From the NCBI RefSeq assembly GCF_051131135.1, contig NZ_CP151274.1, positions 806,001 to 870,000 on the forward strand: DNA of 64,000 bases. Reading direction: 5' to 3'. This document shows positions 49,671 to 59,141 of the stretch, in pieces. Every line of letters starts with the position of its first letter. Positions within the stretch are counted from its first letter, which is position 1. The notes under the pieces are model-generated. The model had not been told where the DNA came from, did not search any database, and saw nothing but the letters and a program-made list of their open reading frames with translations. Position numbers and translations under genes: made by a program. The stretch is from Thermogladius sp023256015 (lineage in GTDB: Archaea; Thermoproteota; Thermoprotei_A; Sulfolobales; Desulfurococcaceae).

Positions 49671-51704
49671 TTGTTGGCTGACAGTGCGCCAAGGGCTGGC
49701 ATTTTGTCCCAGTTCGAGGGTCCAACTAACAGGGGCTCGGAGGACGTATGTGTAATAGGCGTGGACATCCAGCCAGGTCACTCACCCTCGTCCACTCAAG
49801 CGGCTAAGTACTCGGTTGTCGTTCTGAGAAACAACGAGGTCAAACAGGAACTGAGAGACGCGACTCTAGGTAAAATAATTAGGCTTGCGTGGGAGTGCGG
49901 GAAAGCGATCGTCGCCGTCGACAACATCTACGAGCTCGCCCCCGATAAAAAGAGTCTGCTAAAGCTCTTCGAGATGTTCCCAGAATCCACGGAGATCGTC
50001 CAGGTCACGGCAGGGGTAGAAGGATTCAGGAGCCTCGAGGAGATCAAGAGGAGTTTAGGCCTAGACGGCCTGAACACTTCAGACCCGCTGTCCTCAGCCC
50101 GCATAATAGCGTATGCCGCTAGTAGAGGTGTGGGTCTTAAGATCGGGAGGCGTGTCACGAAGACGAAAATCGTTGTTACACGGGGTAGAAGTGTAAGCCA
50201 CGGAGGTATGAGCCTGAACAGGTATCTAAGGAGTATTAGGGCCGGGATACTCTCGGTTACAAAGGACATAAAGAAGGTGCTCGACGAGAAAGGGTTAGAC
50301 TACGACCTATATATCAGGAGGAGTAAGGGGGGTCTAGAGAGGAGCGTCTTCATAGTCTACGCTCCGCGCAGTGAGTTGTATGGGCTGGTGAGACCTATTA
50401 AGAGCAAGGGGGTGAAAGTAGTAATAAAACCCCTAGCGGACATCTTCGTCGGGGAAGAGGACAAGGAAACCCCGTTCAGGCCCGTAATCGTTGGAATAGA
50501 CCCTGGCATGACCACGGGCTTGGCCATTATAGACCTCGACGGTAGGGTTCTACACGCTTCGTCCTACAGGGGTATAGACAGGTCCGCTATAGTAAACATC
50601 ATATCTGAGTACGGTATACCCGTTGTGGTCACCAGCGACGTTAACAGCCCACCAGACCTCGTCGAGAAGATCGCGGCCCAGACGGGCTCGGTCCTTATAT
50701 CGCCTCCCAGGGACCTGGAGGCGAGCGAGAAGCAAAGGCTACTCGAGAAAGCCGTCAGTCTGAACAAGGACCTAGAGCTAAAAGACTCTCACGTCAAAGA
50801 CGCGGTGGCGGCCGCCTACAAGGCGTTGAACATGATCTCGGAAAAGCTATTGGTGGTGAGGAGGTACGCGAGACACTATAGATTTAAGAACAGCCTGCCC
50901 TACATACTGAGGGAAATCCTGAAGGGAAGACCTGTAAACGAAGTGATAGAGAAGTACATCGAGATAGAGCTCAAGAAATCCTCGGCACCCGCCAAGCCGG
51001 TAGCCCTTATTGAGCGACAAGGAACACAGGAGTCAAGCGACACTCTAGCGTTGAAACAGAGGCTCGTAGAATTGGAGGCCCTAGTCAAGTCCCTGGAGAA
51101 CAAGCTAGCTGAGAAAGAGGAGGCTTTAAGGGACCTCGAGCTCGAATTAAAGCTCTTAAGCAGTAAAAAGTGGGACGAGGAGTGCGAGAGAAGGATTTAC
51201 ATGCTGACAAACGAGATCGGCGAGCTGAGGAAGAGCGTAGAGGACAAGGAGAGGAAGATCGACGAACTGGCCGAGACGCTGAACAGGTTGTCTAAAGCCC
51301 TCAAGGAGGTGTCCGAGGGCAACTTGTTAGTTGTCCCAAGGTTTAGAAAACTCCCTGACGCGCTAAAAGTTACTCCACCACAGCTCGTCGTCTTCGTGGA
51401 CGAGGTTGGGGTGTTGGATGAGGAGACTCTCAAGTACTTGAAGTCGAACAAGATCGTCGTCTTGACCCGTAAGAAGGGTATTAGCTACACGCCGGCAGCA
51501 ATTATAGAGTACAACCCTGTCGTGGAGTTTAACGACGTGGTTATAGTCGAGAAGAGGGTCATTAGCGAAGGCCAGAAGCTTTGGAGCGACATCGAGAAAC
51601 AGGAGAGAGAGGACGAGCTTAATCGCGTGCTCAAACTCATTGAGGAGTATCAAGCCGATCGCATGAAAAAACTCGGTGTCAAGCGCTTCGACAGGTCAAT
51701 ATAG
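49671..51704 (+). CDS. DUF460 (COG2433) nuclease-like protein with coiled coil
   Basis: 677 residues. Two RNase H-like halves are suggested: VIGVDIQPGHSPSSTQAAKY near residue 28 and VIVGIDPGMTTGLAIIDLDG near residue 270, with SHVKDAVAAAYKAL closing the second. Residues 450-560 form a coiled coil (KQRLVELEALVKSLENKLAE). A C-terminal domain follows. It matches archaeal COG2433 proteins, predicted nucleases of unknown role. TTG start at 49671. The end overlaps the convergent SAM synthetase gene by 9 nt. Confidence 0.75.
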   Translation: MLADSAPRAGILSQFEGPTNRGSEDVCVIGVDIQPGHSPSSTQAAKYSVVVLRNNEVKQELRDATLGKIIRLAWECGKAIVAVDNIYELAPDKKSLLKLFEMFPESTEIVQVTAGVEGFRSLEEIKRSLGLDGLNTSDPLSSARIIAYAASRGVGLKIGRRVTKTKIVVTRGRSVSHGGMSLNRYLRSIRAGILSVTKDIKKVLDEKGLDYDLYIRRSKGGLERSVFIVYAPRSELYGLVRPIKSKGVKVVIKPLADIFVGEEDKETPFRPVIVGIDPGMTTGLAIIDLDGRVLHASSYRGIDRSAIVNIISEYGIPVVVTSDVNSPPDLVEKIAAQTGSVLISPPRDLEASEKQRLLEKAVSLNKDLELKDSHVKDAVAAAYKALNMISEKLLVVRRYARHYRFKNSLPYILREILKGRPVNEVIEKYIEIELKKSSAPAKPVALIERQGTQESSDTLALKQRLVELEALVKSLENKLAEKEEALRDLELELKLLSSKKWDEECERRIYMLTNEIGELRKSVEDKERKIDELAETLNRLSKALKEVSEGNLLVVPRFRKLPDALKVTPPQLVVFVDEVGVLDEETLKYLKSNKIVVLTRKKGISYTPAAIIEYNPVVEFNDVVIVEKRVISEGQKLWSDIEKQEREDELNRVLKLIEEYQADRMKKLGVKRFDRSI

Positions 51705-52940
51705 TGTAACTTTACCCTCGAGTATCAGCCTCGTGACGTCCCTGATGTTGTCTAGCTCGTTGTTAACAACACCCTCGATCTCGCTGACTATGTGGGAGGG
51801 CAGGTCGGTCTTGGAGAAGTCTAGCGGGATCATCTTAACGCTGACTACTTGGGGGCTGTCTATGGGCTTACCTATCTGGCTCAAGATCTCCACGTAGACG
51901 TCTTTCACGTACTCGCTAGACGCCTCGTATATTTTCTTTGCGAGGAGCTCCGCCAACACGTTATATATCTTGCCGACGTGGTTAACCGGGTTCTTGCCAG
52001 CCGTAGCCTCCAAGCTGATCGGCCTCATAGGCGTTATCAGCCCGTTAGCCCTATTCCCCCGGCCTGTCGCCCCGTCGTCCCCGTGCTCAGCGCTAGTCCC
52101 CGTAACGGTTAGGTACACTACGCCTTTTTCGGGCATGTCTGCTGTGTTGACGTGTACCTCCACGTTGTAGTCTGGCATGACTTTCGAGGCGAGGTTCAAG
52201 ACGTCCTCGACCACTTGTTGCTTGTAGTTCGAGTACTCGCCGACGTCCTTGACCTGGCTGTCGATGAACGCGACGGCTATGGTCAGCCTCACCTTCTTGT
52301 CCACCCTTAGACCCATCACCTTTATGTCCTCTCCCACAGCTGGGAGCTTTTTCTTGTAATCGCGAGAGTTGAGAAGCCTCTCGGTCTCGCGGACTAGCTG
52401 CTCTAGTGGTGTAAGCGGGTAGAAGCCGACCCCGATACTGGTGTCGTTGGCCAGGGGTACACTTCGTTTACCCGCTTCGAACACAGCGACAAGGTCGGCG
52501 CTCCCCTTCCTGACCATGTAGTCTACTACTAAGTGTGAGTCCGGGTCTAGATACCTCATGTTCTCTCTGATCCAGTCCCTAACCGCCTTTACGATGATAC
52601 TGCCAAACGGCACTCTCTCGACGCCACTCTCGGTTCTAACCTCCGTAGTGGCTCTACCGGCCACTATAATGTAGATCGGTTCAATGACCTCGCCTCCACC
52701 GAAACGGGGGTTGGCCTGACCGCCCACGAGCAGTGTTTTGTCGAGGTTGTGGTGTAGGATCGTCCCGAACTCCTTTAAGTAGTACTGGCAGAGAGCCCTC
52801 GAGGCAACTTCGCTAGCCGAGTCCGCTATGTAGTCGGGGTGCCCCAACCCCTTCCTTTCAACTAGCTCTACACGCATGTCCCTGACGCTTTGAAATTTTA
52901 TCGGTTCAACGACTATGTTTCTCGCCACTTTAATCACCAA
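51696..52940 (-). CDS. mat: Archaeal S-adenosylmethionine synthetase
   Basis: 414 residues, the archaeal type unlike bacterial MetK. ERKGLGHPDYIADSASEVAS near residue 28 and the block GNRANGLITPMRPISLEATAG near residue 280 are typical. It makes the methyl donor used by the many methylases in this window. TTG start at 52940. Confidence 0.95.
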   Translation of the reverse strand: MVIKVARNIVVEPIKFQSVRDMRVELVERKGLGHPDYIADSASEVASRALCQYYLKEFGTILHHNLDKTLLVGGQANPRFGGGEVIEPIYIIVAGRATTEVRTESGVERVPFGSIIVKAVRDWIRENMRYLDPDSHLVVDYMVRKGSADLVAVFEAGKRSVPLANDTSIGVGFYPLTPLEQLVRETERLLNSRDYKKKLPAVGEDIKVMGLRVDKKVRLTIAVAFIDSQVKDVGEYSNYKQQVVEDVLNLASKVMPDYNVEVHVNTADMPEKGVVYLTVTGTSAEHGDDGATGRGNRANGLITPMRPISLEATAGKNPVNHVGKIYNVLAELLAKKIYEASSEYVKDVYVEILSQIGKPIDSPQVVSVKMIPLDFSKTDLPSHIVSEIEGVVNNELDNIRDVTRLILEGKVTLY

Positions 52941-52986
52941 TAGCCCAGGTTGTTTCCTTAATTAATAGAACCAAAAGATTTTATAA

Positions 52987-54921
52987 TTAACCCCAAGTCT
53001 TGACTGTTTTTACTACCACGGAGGGGCCCGGTAGACGCTCAACTATGTCGTTGACCGAGATGAACTCGCTGGCCAGCCCCTTCACGATCAAACCGTAGAC
53101 TTCCTTCGCAACAGTCTCGACAGGCTGGTTGGACGGCCTCAGAACCACGTATGAGACTGTTCTGCGCTTGACGAGGTCCTCAGGGCCCGTGAACAGCCTG
53201 TAGTAGACCCCGTAGACGCTACTCTCAACCTTCTCGACCCCCAGCGCCAACTCGAGGGGTATGCTCAGGTAGTTTCTTTTACCGTAGACCATGAATGAGC
53301 CTTTTGACAGGTACTCCCCGCTCGGGGGCGACTTGGAGACCTGTCCTCCCCTCACCCAGAACACCTCTATGGACGCTAGACCAGCCCTCCAAGCTTTCGA
53401 GTAGCAGGCGGTCAGATACGCTGCTTCGCGTATATCGGTCTCGGGCACGTCCCTGCCGCGGGTCTTCACTACAACCACCGGTGCCCCGTGTACATCGGCG
53501 TGGAGGAATATGTCGCTCTCCTCCATGTACTTCCTGTATATCGTCTCGTTCTGGTCGGCGTCGCGCCCACCTATAGCCAGGAACCCGTTGCTCGTAATCG
53601 TCCAGTGAAACCTCTCGTACCACTCTCTAGGCCTTATCACAAGTCTGGGCTCCTCCAGCGATGCTTCGCCTATTTGTTTCAGCTCCTCCTCCATTTCACG
53701 CTTTTTGTTCATAGCGGTTTCGAGCTTCCTCTCCAGCTCGCCGATCCTCTTTTTAATCTCGATGACGTTTCCTTTGAGGTCTAGCCTTATGTCAAGCCAT
53801 AGGGGGGAGTCCCCGACTTTTACGAGGACCAACCCCTTGTCGGCCTGGTAGGACGCGACCCCGCTACACCTCTCCGGTACCGACTCCCAGCCAACAGTCC
53901 TTCTGACTTCTTGGGCGCAAAGGAGTGCCTGCTCGACTAGCGCGTAGTTTTCGTAAATGGTGCTCAGGACGCTCCTGTACCAATCTAAGTCTTTTTGGAA
54001 AGCCGAGATGCGTTGCTGGATTTCGTCTATGGCCCTCTCTAGTTCGGCCGCCTTCTCGCCCACTCTCCTCAACGCAGTCTCTCTAGCAACCCTCCTCTCG
54101 TAGTGTCCGAAGAACGTGTCTACAGCGGTGTTGAAGTCTACGTCTTTGACGCTCAGCCCGTACTCCTCAATGAGGACGCTTGGCTTGAACGAAGTGAACA
54201 GGAGAGGCTCATTGGACGCGGCATAAACCAGGAAGCCTTTGCCGTTCTCGGCCTCTTTCACTACCCCGTTGTACAACCCGGCTAAGTTCTCGAGGTCCTC
54301 TCGCGCAATGTCCCCAGGCTTCGCGCTTTTCAACTCGAATAGCCCGGCCCTGAAAGCAAGTTCTTCGGCAACATAGCCTGGTAGACCCCAACCACGGGTC
54401 AACCCCTTGATTAGGGTGTCGTGCTCTAGCAGGACCTCCACGAGCTTCTCGGAGTAGGGAGGCAGCCCTCGCGCAGGAGGAGGCTGGTACTTTACACCTC
54501 GCTTTACAACTCTGTCCCTGAGCTCCATTTGTCTAGATGCGAACAAGATCTTCTCCTCGGAGTTCGCTATTACGACAACGCCTCGTGGTAGAAGCTCAAT
54601 AAACAGGCTGTACTTTTCAGACCCCCTGGCGAGCTCTACTCTCAGTACTCTCTCCCACCCAACCTGTCTAACACCGAGGACCTTAACGTTGTCGAGGTGC
54701 TTCCTCACGAATATCGCGAGAGGGTCTACCTTCTTTTCAGAGGGCACTATATTTGACAAGTGGAACCTAACGCCTGGCTCCAGCTTAATGTTTGCCACAC
54801 CCTCCCTGCACCTGACCTTCGCCAACCAGTAGAACTGAACCCTGTAGAAGTTGTCGAGGTAACAGTCCTTGAGCCTGTCGTTGTAGAGCCTGGCCGCAAC
54901 ATACACGTCTATGACATCCAT
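52987..54921 (-). CDS. rqcH: Rqc2/NFACT ribosome quality-control protein
   Basis: About 644 residues. NFACT-N domain (MDVIDVYVAARLYNDRLKDC at the start), a helix-hairpin region, a long coiled coil (about residues 280-440) and an NFACT-R domain (ESDIFLHADVHGAPVVVVKT, then PPSGEYLSKGSFMVYGKRNY). The family binds 60S/50S subunits with stalled peptidyl-tRNA and adds C-terminal tails. ATG at 54921 is the family start; a longer ORF to 55032 runs into the upstream gene. Confidence 0.9.
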   Translation of the reverse strand: MDVIDVYVAARLYNDRLKDCYLDNFYRVQFYWLAKVRCREGVANIKLEPGVRFHLSNIVPSEKKVDPLAIFVRKHLDNVKVLGVRQVGWERVLRVELARGSEKYSLFIELLPRGVVVIANSEEKILFASRQMELRDRVVKRGVKYQPPPARGLPPYSEKLVEVLLEHDTLIKGLTRGWGLPGYVAEELAFRAGLFELKSAKPGDIAREDLENLAGLYNGVVKEAENGKGFLVYAASNEPLLFTSFKPSVLIEEYGLSVKDVDFNTAVDTFFGHYERRVARETALRRVGEKAAELERAIDEIQQRISAFQKDLDWYRSVLSTIYENYALVEQALLCAQEVRRTVGWESVPERCSGVASYQADKGLVLVKVGDSPLWLDIRLDLKGNVIEIKKRIGELERKLETAMNKKREMEEELKQIGEASLEEPRLVIRPREWYERFHWTITSNGFLAIGGRDADQNETIYRKYMEESDIFLHADVHGAPVVVVKTRGRDVPETDIREAAYLTACYSKAWRAGLASIEVFWVRGGQVSKSPPSGEYLSKGSFMVYGKRNYLSIPLELALGVEKVESSVYGVYYRLFTGPEDLVKRRTVSYVVLRPSNQPVETVAKEVYGLIVKGLASEFISVNDIVERLPGPSVVVKTVKTWG

Positions 54922-54922
54922 G

Positions 54923-55558
54923 CTACTTTTCTCTAGACCCCTCACCGTATATCTCCTCCGCGATCTCGGGGGGTAGACGTCTGTACTTAATGTAGTACTC
55001 CAGCCCGGGCGCCAGGAGAGGCTTGTCTTCAACTAACGGGTAGCGGTATGGGAGGTATACATAGCCGTGGTCGGTCTCCACGGTGACACCGTCGACGAAA
55101 CCCAGCCCCGCAATCCCCCTGTTCCTGAACAAATACATGATGTAGTAAACAGTGCCGTCTAAGCTGAACTGTTGCTCACCAATGTTTCTAGCCTCGCATT
55201 CGGGGAGTTTCGACGTGATGTTGGTATAAGTCCTCCCCCGGGGCGGGTGATCGCCGAGGATACCGCCCACTACGAAGTACCGAGCGCGTAGGAAGTCCTC
55301 GTATTCGATTCTTCGAGACGCATTGGGGTCCAGTATGATCACCTCGCTCGCTTTTAGGACGCCGCTCTTTACCAGCCTCACCACGCTCTCGTTGACGACC
55401 CTCCCATACCTGCTGAGTAGCCTTGTGTAGTTTGGGGGCACGTTCGTGAAGACCAAGTTCTCCCTTCCAGCGATAGTACTGGCGTGCCTGTACTCTAAGA
55501 TCAGCCACGGGCTCAGTGCTTCCTCGAGGTGTTCAATTACTACTATCGGCGACCCCAC
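54923..55558 (-). CDS. SPOUT methyltransferase, Sfm1-like
   Basis: 211 residues. VVIEHLEEALSPWLILEYRH near residue 5 and the knot-forming VVGGILGDHPPRGRTYTN near residue 97 match the Sfm1/DUF431 family. In yeast Sfm1 methylates an arginine of ribosomal protein S3; an archaeal ribosomal substrate is likely but unproven. The start codon of the Rqc2 gene directly follows its stop, coupling both to ribosome function. Confidence 0.8.
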   Translation of the reverse strand: MGSPIVVIEHLEEALSPWLILEYRHASTIAGRENLVFTNVPPNYTRLLSRYGRVVNESVVRLVKSGVLKASEVIILDPNASRRIEYEDFLRARYFVVGGILGDHPPRGRTYTNITSKLPECEARNIGEQQFSLDGTVYYIMYLFRNRGIAGLGFVDGVTVETDHGYVYLPYRYPLVEDKPLLAPGLEYYIKYRRLPPEIAEEIYGEGSREK

Positions 55559-55576
55559 AGCTCCCTCCTCCTCGCT

Positions 55577-56428
55577 TCAAGCTGGTTTAGAGGTTGGTTC
55601 ATATACTCTGCAGCCGTCGTTAACCTGACGCGCGCCTCTCAACGATAATGCTCTCTCTACCGTCTCAAAAACCCTCCTGTAGTCAAGGTCTCTGAGGAGG
55701 TGGTGGTCGACTACGATCACAGACCCTTCCGGCATTGAAGAGGCCACTTCGAGCAGTCCCTGGACGCCTTTCTCTATTTCGGGCTCGGGCGTCTTCAGGT
55801 CTCTCAAATAGGTGGGAGGTCCGCTTATAATTAGAACGTTGGGTCTCGCCTTTTTAAGGAACTCAACACCCGCGTTGGACATCGGGCCCTGGGCATCGCT
55901 AGCATGTACAAGGACTTTCCCGCCCGCTCTTACAACGGTATAGACTATGTAACCTAGCCTCGTGTTCTCTGACCCGTGTGGAAGTGGTGGCGAGAACTCT
56001 ATGGTTAGGTCTCGGTCGATCCTGAAAGACCGGCCGTCAGCGATCTCGAGGCTTCTGACCTTGCTTGACACCCCTCTCGTAACGAACAGACCGTACGCTC
56101 TCGCTCTTTGGCTGAAGTTGATATTCCTCGTAAAGTCTTTTACTAGAACGACCTTGCCGGTGTAGAGGTCCTCCTCGCCCTTCCTGTACAAGAAGTGGTC
56201 TCTGTGGTAATGGCTCACGACGACGTACTCCGCTTCTAGCATTAGACTTCTTATTTCGTGTAGAGCCCTCTCTAAGGCTTCCAGCTCGACCTCGTGTGGC
56301 GGTAGACCAAATCTGCGAGGCGCCAGGTTAGCGCCGGGGTCAACGAATATCGTGACGCCGTTCACGTCGATAAACGCTGCCATACCCCTGGTTCCCATAC
56401 TGTCGAAGCCTATGAGCCGCAGCTTCAT
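55577..56428 (-). CDS. Metallo-beta-lactamase fold protein, UPF0282
   Basis: About 283 residues. KLRLIGFDSMGTRGMAAFID at the start, zinc motif VSHYHRDHFLYRKGEEDLY near residue 72, and VDHHLLRDLDYR near the end are characteristic of archaeal UPF0282. A hydrolase by fold; the substrate is unknown. It probably belongs to the same minus-strand unit as the Sfm1-like and Rqc2 genes. Confidence 0.85.
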   Translation of the reverse strand: MKLRLIGFDSMGTRGMAAFIDVNGVTIFVDPGANLAPRRFGLPPHEVELEALERALHEIRSLMLEAEYVVVSHYHRDHFLYRKGEEDLYTGKVVLVKDFTRNINFSQRARAYGLFVTRGVSSKVRSLEIADGRSFRIDRDLTIEFSPPLPHGSENTRLGYIVYTVVRAGGKVLVHASDAQGPMSNAGVEFLKKARPNVLIISGPPTYLRDLKTPEPEIEKGVQGLLEVASSMPEGSVIVVDHHLLRDLDYRRVFETVERALSLRGARQVNDGCRVYEPTSKPA

Positions 56429-56470
56429 CTGGACCACTTAAATAAGCACACTCACGATAGTCTATTCTGG

Positions 56471-57253
56471 TTGCCTGGATTGATAAAGGCGATTAAAGAG
56501 CCAGACTTGGAGTCCGCGTTGAGAGAAGTCATCGACGCTGTTAGGTCTAAGGAGGTGCTCCTCCTCATTGGTGAGTGCGAGGTCGAGTACGAGGGTAGGG
56601 GCTACACGAGGCTTTCCGCAGGGGAGAGAGTGGTCATAGTCAAGAGTGACGGCTCGTTAATGGTCCACCGGCCCACTGGTTTCCAACCGGTCAATTACCA
56701 GCCTAGAACCGACCTCGTAGAGGCCTGGATCGAGCCGGATGGGAGGCTGTCCCTGGTCGCCGTCAGGGACAAGCCCAGAGAGGTCTTGAAAGTCGCTTTC
56801 ACTAAAGTCAGCGTGCTGGTGAGAGGTAGGCTGGCGGATAGAGGGGGGTTCTCAACGTACTTCGACGAGGCGGAGGTCAGGGACTACCTTTTCGAGAACC
56901 CGGGTATTCTCGGGGAGGGCATAGAGGTGTTGGCGAGGGAGGTCAGGACTAGTATGGGTGTGGTCGACATATTGGCCAGAGACGCAGAGGGCAGGTACGT
57001 GGTTGTCGAGGTCAAGCGCGGCACGGCCACCAAGGACGCTGTCTACCAGCTGTACAAGTACGTTGTTTCCCTCGAGAACGAGAAGGGCAGCAGACCTCGC
57101 GGAATACTCGTGGCCCAGTCCTTTACCCCCGCAGCGATCGAGCTGCTCAGTAGGCTGGGGCTCGAGTGGAGGTACATCGACGCGAAGAAGGTCTTAGAGT
57201 ACCTCAAGAGGCGTGGTAGGATTGGAGGACTCTCCAAGTACCTCAGTGGCTGA
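56471..57253 (+). CDS. nucS: Endonuclease NucS/EndoMS
   Basis: 260 residues. N-terminal beta-sheet dimerisation domain, then a RecB-like nuclease: FENPGILGEGIEVLAREVRT, MGVVDILARDAEGRYVVVEVK and TKDAVYQLYKYV contain the catalytic D, E-V-K and Q residues. It cuts both strands at mismatches (EndoMS) in archaea lacking MutS/MutL. TTG start at 56471. Overlaps the next gene by 8 nt. Confidence 0.92.
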   Translation: MPGLIKAIKEPDLESALREVIDAVRSKEVLLLIGECEVEYEGRGYTRLSAGERVVIVKSDGSLMVHRPTGFQPVNYQPRTDLVEAWIEPDGRLSLVAVRDKPREVLKVAFTKVSVLVRGRLADRGGFSTYFDEAEVRDYLFENPGILGEGIEVLAREVRTSMGVVDILARDAEGRYVVVEVKRGTATKDAVYQLYKYVVSLENEKGSRPRGILVAQSFTPAAIELLSRLGLEWRYIDAKKVLEYLKRRGRIGGLSKYLSG

Positions 57254-57755
57254 GCTGTACGATTTGACCGCGCCATCTTACGACGCTCTATATAGAGAAG
57301 AGCAGTACTCGAAGTACGGGTTCATCGAAGAGAAAAGGCTGCTTGGCGGCTTCAAGAGGGTGTTGGATGCGGGGTGCGGGACTGGCCTACTGTACAATTA
57401 CATGGTGGAGAGGGGCCTAGACGACTTCAGAATCTATGTATGCCTAGACGCAAGCGAGGGCATGGTCAGAATAGCGGCTTCCCGGTCAAGCGACCCGAGG
57501 TTTATACCTGTCGTGGCCTACATAGAAAACACCCCCGCGTTAGACAAGTACTTTGACGTCGCCTACTCGGTCACCGTGTGGGACAACTTGGAGGACAGGA
57601 GTAGGGCGTTGAGTGAGCTGAGAAGGGTGGCGAAAGTCGTGGTCGTGACCCGGCACCACAAGTCTCGCTCGGAGCCGCCCCCGGCTTTGGATGGGGCTTT
57701 CCGCGAAATAGGTTTCAGGGTCGACTACTTCTACGTTGCCTCAGGCGACAGATAG
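57246..57755 (+). CDS. SAM-dependent methyltransferase, class I
   Basis: About 169 residues. VLDAGCGTGLLYNYM is motif I (near residue 37), then YVCLDASEGMVRIAA. A small methylase of the UbiE/Methyltransf_11 type with no clue to substrate. GTG 57246 overlaps the nucS stop (8 nt) and is more plausible than a start at 57213. Confidence 0.75.
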   Translation: MAELYDLTAPSYDALYREEQYSKYGFIEEKRLLGGFKRVLDAGCGTGLLYNYMVERGLDDFRIYVCLDASEGMVRIAASRSSDPRFIPVVAYIENTPALDKYFDVAYSVTVWDNLEDRSRALSELRRVAKVVVVTRHHKSRSEPPPALDGAFREIGFRVDYFYVASGDR

Positions 57756-57813
57756 TTTAAAACGTCGCAATAGTGAATAATGTCTTTGATGGCCTTGTCA
57801 ACGAGGTGGTCGA

Positions 57814-58095
57814 TTGAGTAACCAACCAAGAGGCGTTAGAAACCCATCCCCACTCAAGGTGTTGAGGAGCGCGATAAACCAGATAGTCCTCGTCCGGGTT
57901 AAGGACGGCAACGAGTACATAGGGAACCTGGAGATGGTGGATCCAACAATGAATGTGGTGTTGAGCGACTGCGAGGAGACATCAGCCGACGGCAGGCCCA
58001 TCGCGCGCTACGGTAAAGCACTGATCAGAGGTAGCCACATCGTATTCGTAAGCGTGAACTACGGGCAGGTGGCACCAGAGAGGGTTGCAGTTTAA
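57814..58095 (+). CDS. Sm-like (LSm) RNA-binding protein
   Basis: 93 residues. Sm1 motif VLVRVKDGNEYIGNLEMVDP with TMNVVLSD, and Sm2 GKALIRGSHIVFVSV, define an archaeal LSm protein that forms a heptameric ring and binds U-rich RNA. TTG start at 57814 with GAGGTGGT ahead of it. The CBS gene follows 33 bp later. Confidence 0.9.
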   Translation: MSNQPRGVRNPSPLKVLRSAINQIVLVRVKDGNEYIGNLEMVDPTMNVVLSDCEETSADGRPIARYGKALIRGSHIVFVSVNYGQVAPERVAV

Positions 58096-58128
58096 GATTA
58101 TTTGTTTGAAAAGCGGACTATGTTCTAG

Positions 58129-59076
58129 GTGAAGAGCATAGGCGTACGGGCTATAAAGCCGAGGAGGAGACAGGACCACTACAGGTGGCTCAGGAGCGAC
58201 GGTTCCCCGAACTTCTCAGACAAAATATACAAGATCGAGGGGGAACTCGAGATCATCGCTAGCAAACCCGTGGCCAAGATCCCTCCCACGGCCCCAGTTA
58301 TTAAAGCGATCGAGGAAATGTCAAAGGGCTTCAGGGGCCTGGTAGTCTCCCAGAGAGACACCGTAGATGGGATATTGCTGGCTACTCATGTCGTGAACTA
58401 CTTGGGCGGCGGGAGCCTGCACAAGATCGTGGAGCACAAGCACAGCTTCAACATCTACTCAGCGCTCAACAGGGAGCCTGTGGAGTCGATCCACGAGAGG
58501 AATGTCGTCACGGCGAGGTCAGACGAGAGGATATACGACGCCCTGTACAAGATGGTGGTCTACAACGTCGGCTTTCTACCCGTTGTCGACAGAGAAGGGC
58601 GCGTAGTAGGGGTTCTGACCGAACACGACCTAGTTAAGAGGCTAACGGTGATTTACGAGTCCGGTATAAGGGCCTCCCAGGTGATGTCCTCACCTGTCCT
58701 CACTATAGGCGCGGGCGAGACTCTCAAGAAGGCCATGGAGAAGATGATCTCTGTCGGGTTCAGGCGTCTACCTGTGCTCGAGGGCAATAGTGTAGTCGGC
58801 ATAGTCACAGTAATGGACATAATCAAGTACTACGGAGGACACGAGGCCCTCAAGAGATGTGTAACCGGAGACATCAGGGAGGCTAACTCGGTGGAGGCGA
58901 GGGAGGTGATGAGGGAGAAGATCGTCGCGGCAGAGCCTTACACGGACCTTAGCGAAGTGGTGAGGTTGATGGAGGCAAACAACGTCAGCAGCGTTCTTAT
59001 AGTCGATAAGAACGGTGTTTTGCAGGGGATTGTCACGGAGCGAGATATACTCTACGCCATAACTGCGGCAAGATGA
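58129..59076 (+). CDS. Four-CBS-domain protein
   Basis: 315 residues, made of two CBS pairs after a short N-terminal stretch. Repeats are visible as NVVTARSDERIYDALYKMVV, ASQVMSSPVLTIGAGETLKK and VREKIVAAEPYTDLSEVVRLM-like units (the last begins near 58910). CBS domains sense adenine nucleotides. No catalytic domain is attached, so it may regulate a partner. GTG start at 58129. Confidence 0.85.
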   Translation: MKSIGVRAIKPRRRQDHYRWLRSDGSPNFSDKIYKIEGELEIIASKPVAKIPPTAPVIKAIEEMSKGFRGLVVSQRDTVDGILLATHVVNYLGGGSLHKIVEHKHSFNIYSALNREPVESIHERNVVTARSDERIYDALYKMVVYNVGFLPVVDREGRVVGVLTEHDLVKRLTVIYESGIRASQVMSSPVLTIGAGETLKKAMEKMISVGFRRLPVLEGNSVVGIVTVMDIIKYYGGHEALKRCVTGDIREANSVEAREVMREKIVAAEPYTDLSEVVRLMEANNVSSVLIVDKNGVLQGIVTERDILYAITAAR

Positions 59077-59141
59077 GGCACAAGAATAATAAAGCTGGGT
59101 AGACGTAGTGGGATATAACCTGTTCAGCTCAGTGATAGAGC

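Noticed and set aside
54922..55032. 37-residue N-terminal extension of the Rqc2 protein
   Set aside because: It overlaps the end of the Sfm1-like gene and is not protein-like; the NFACT family begins at ATG 54921.
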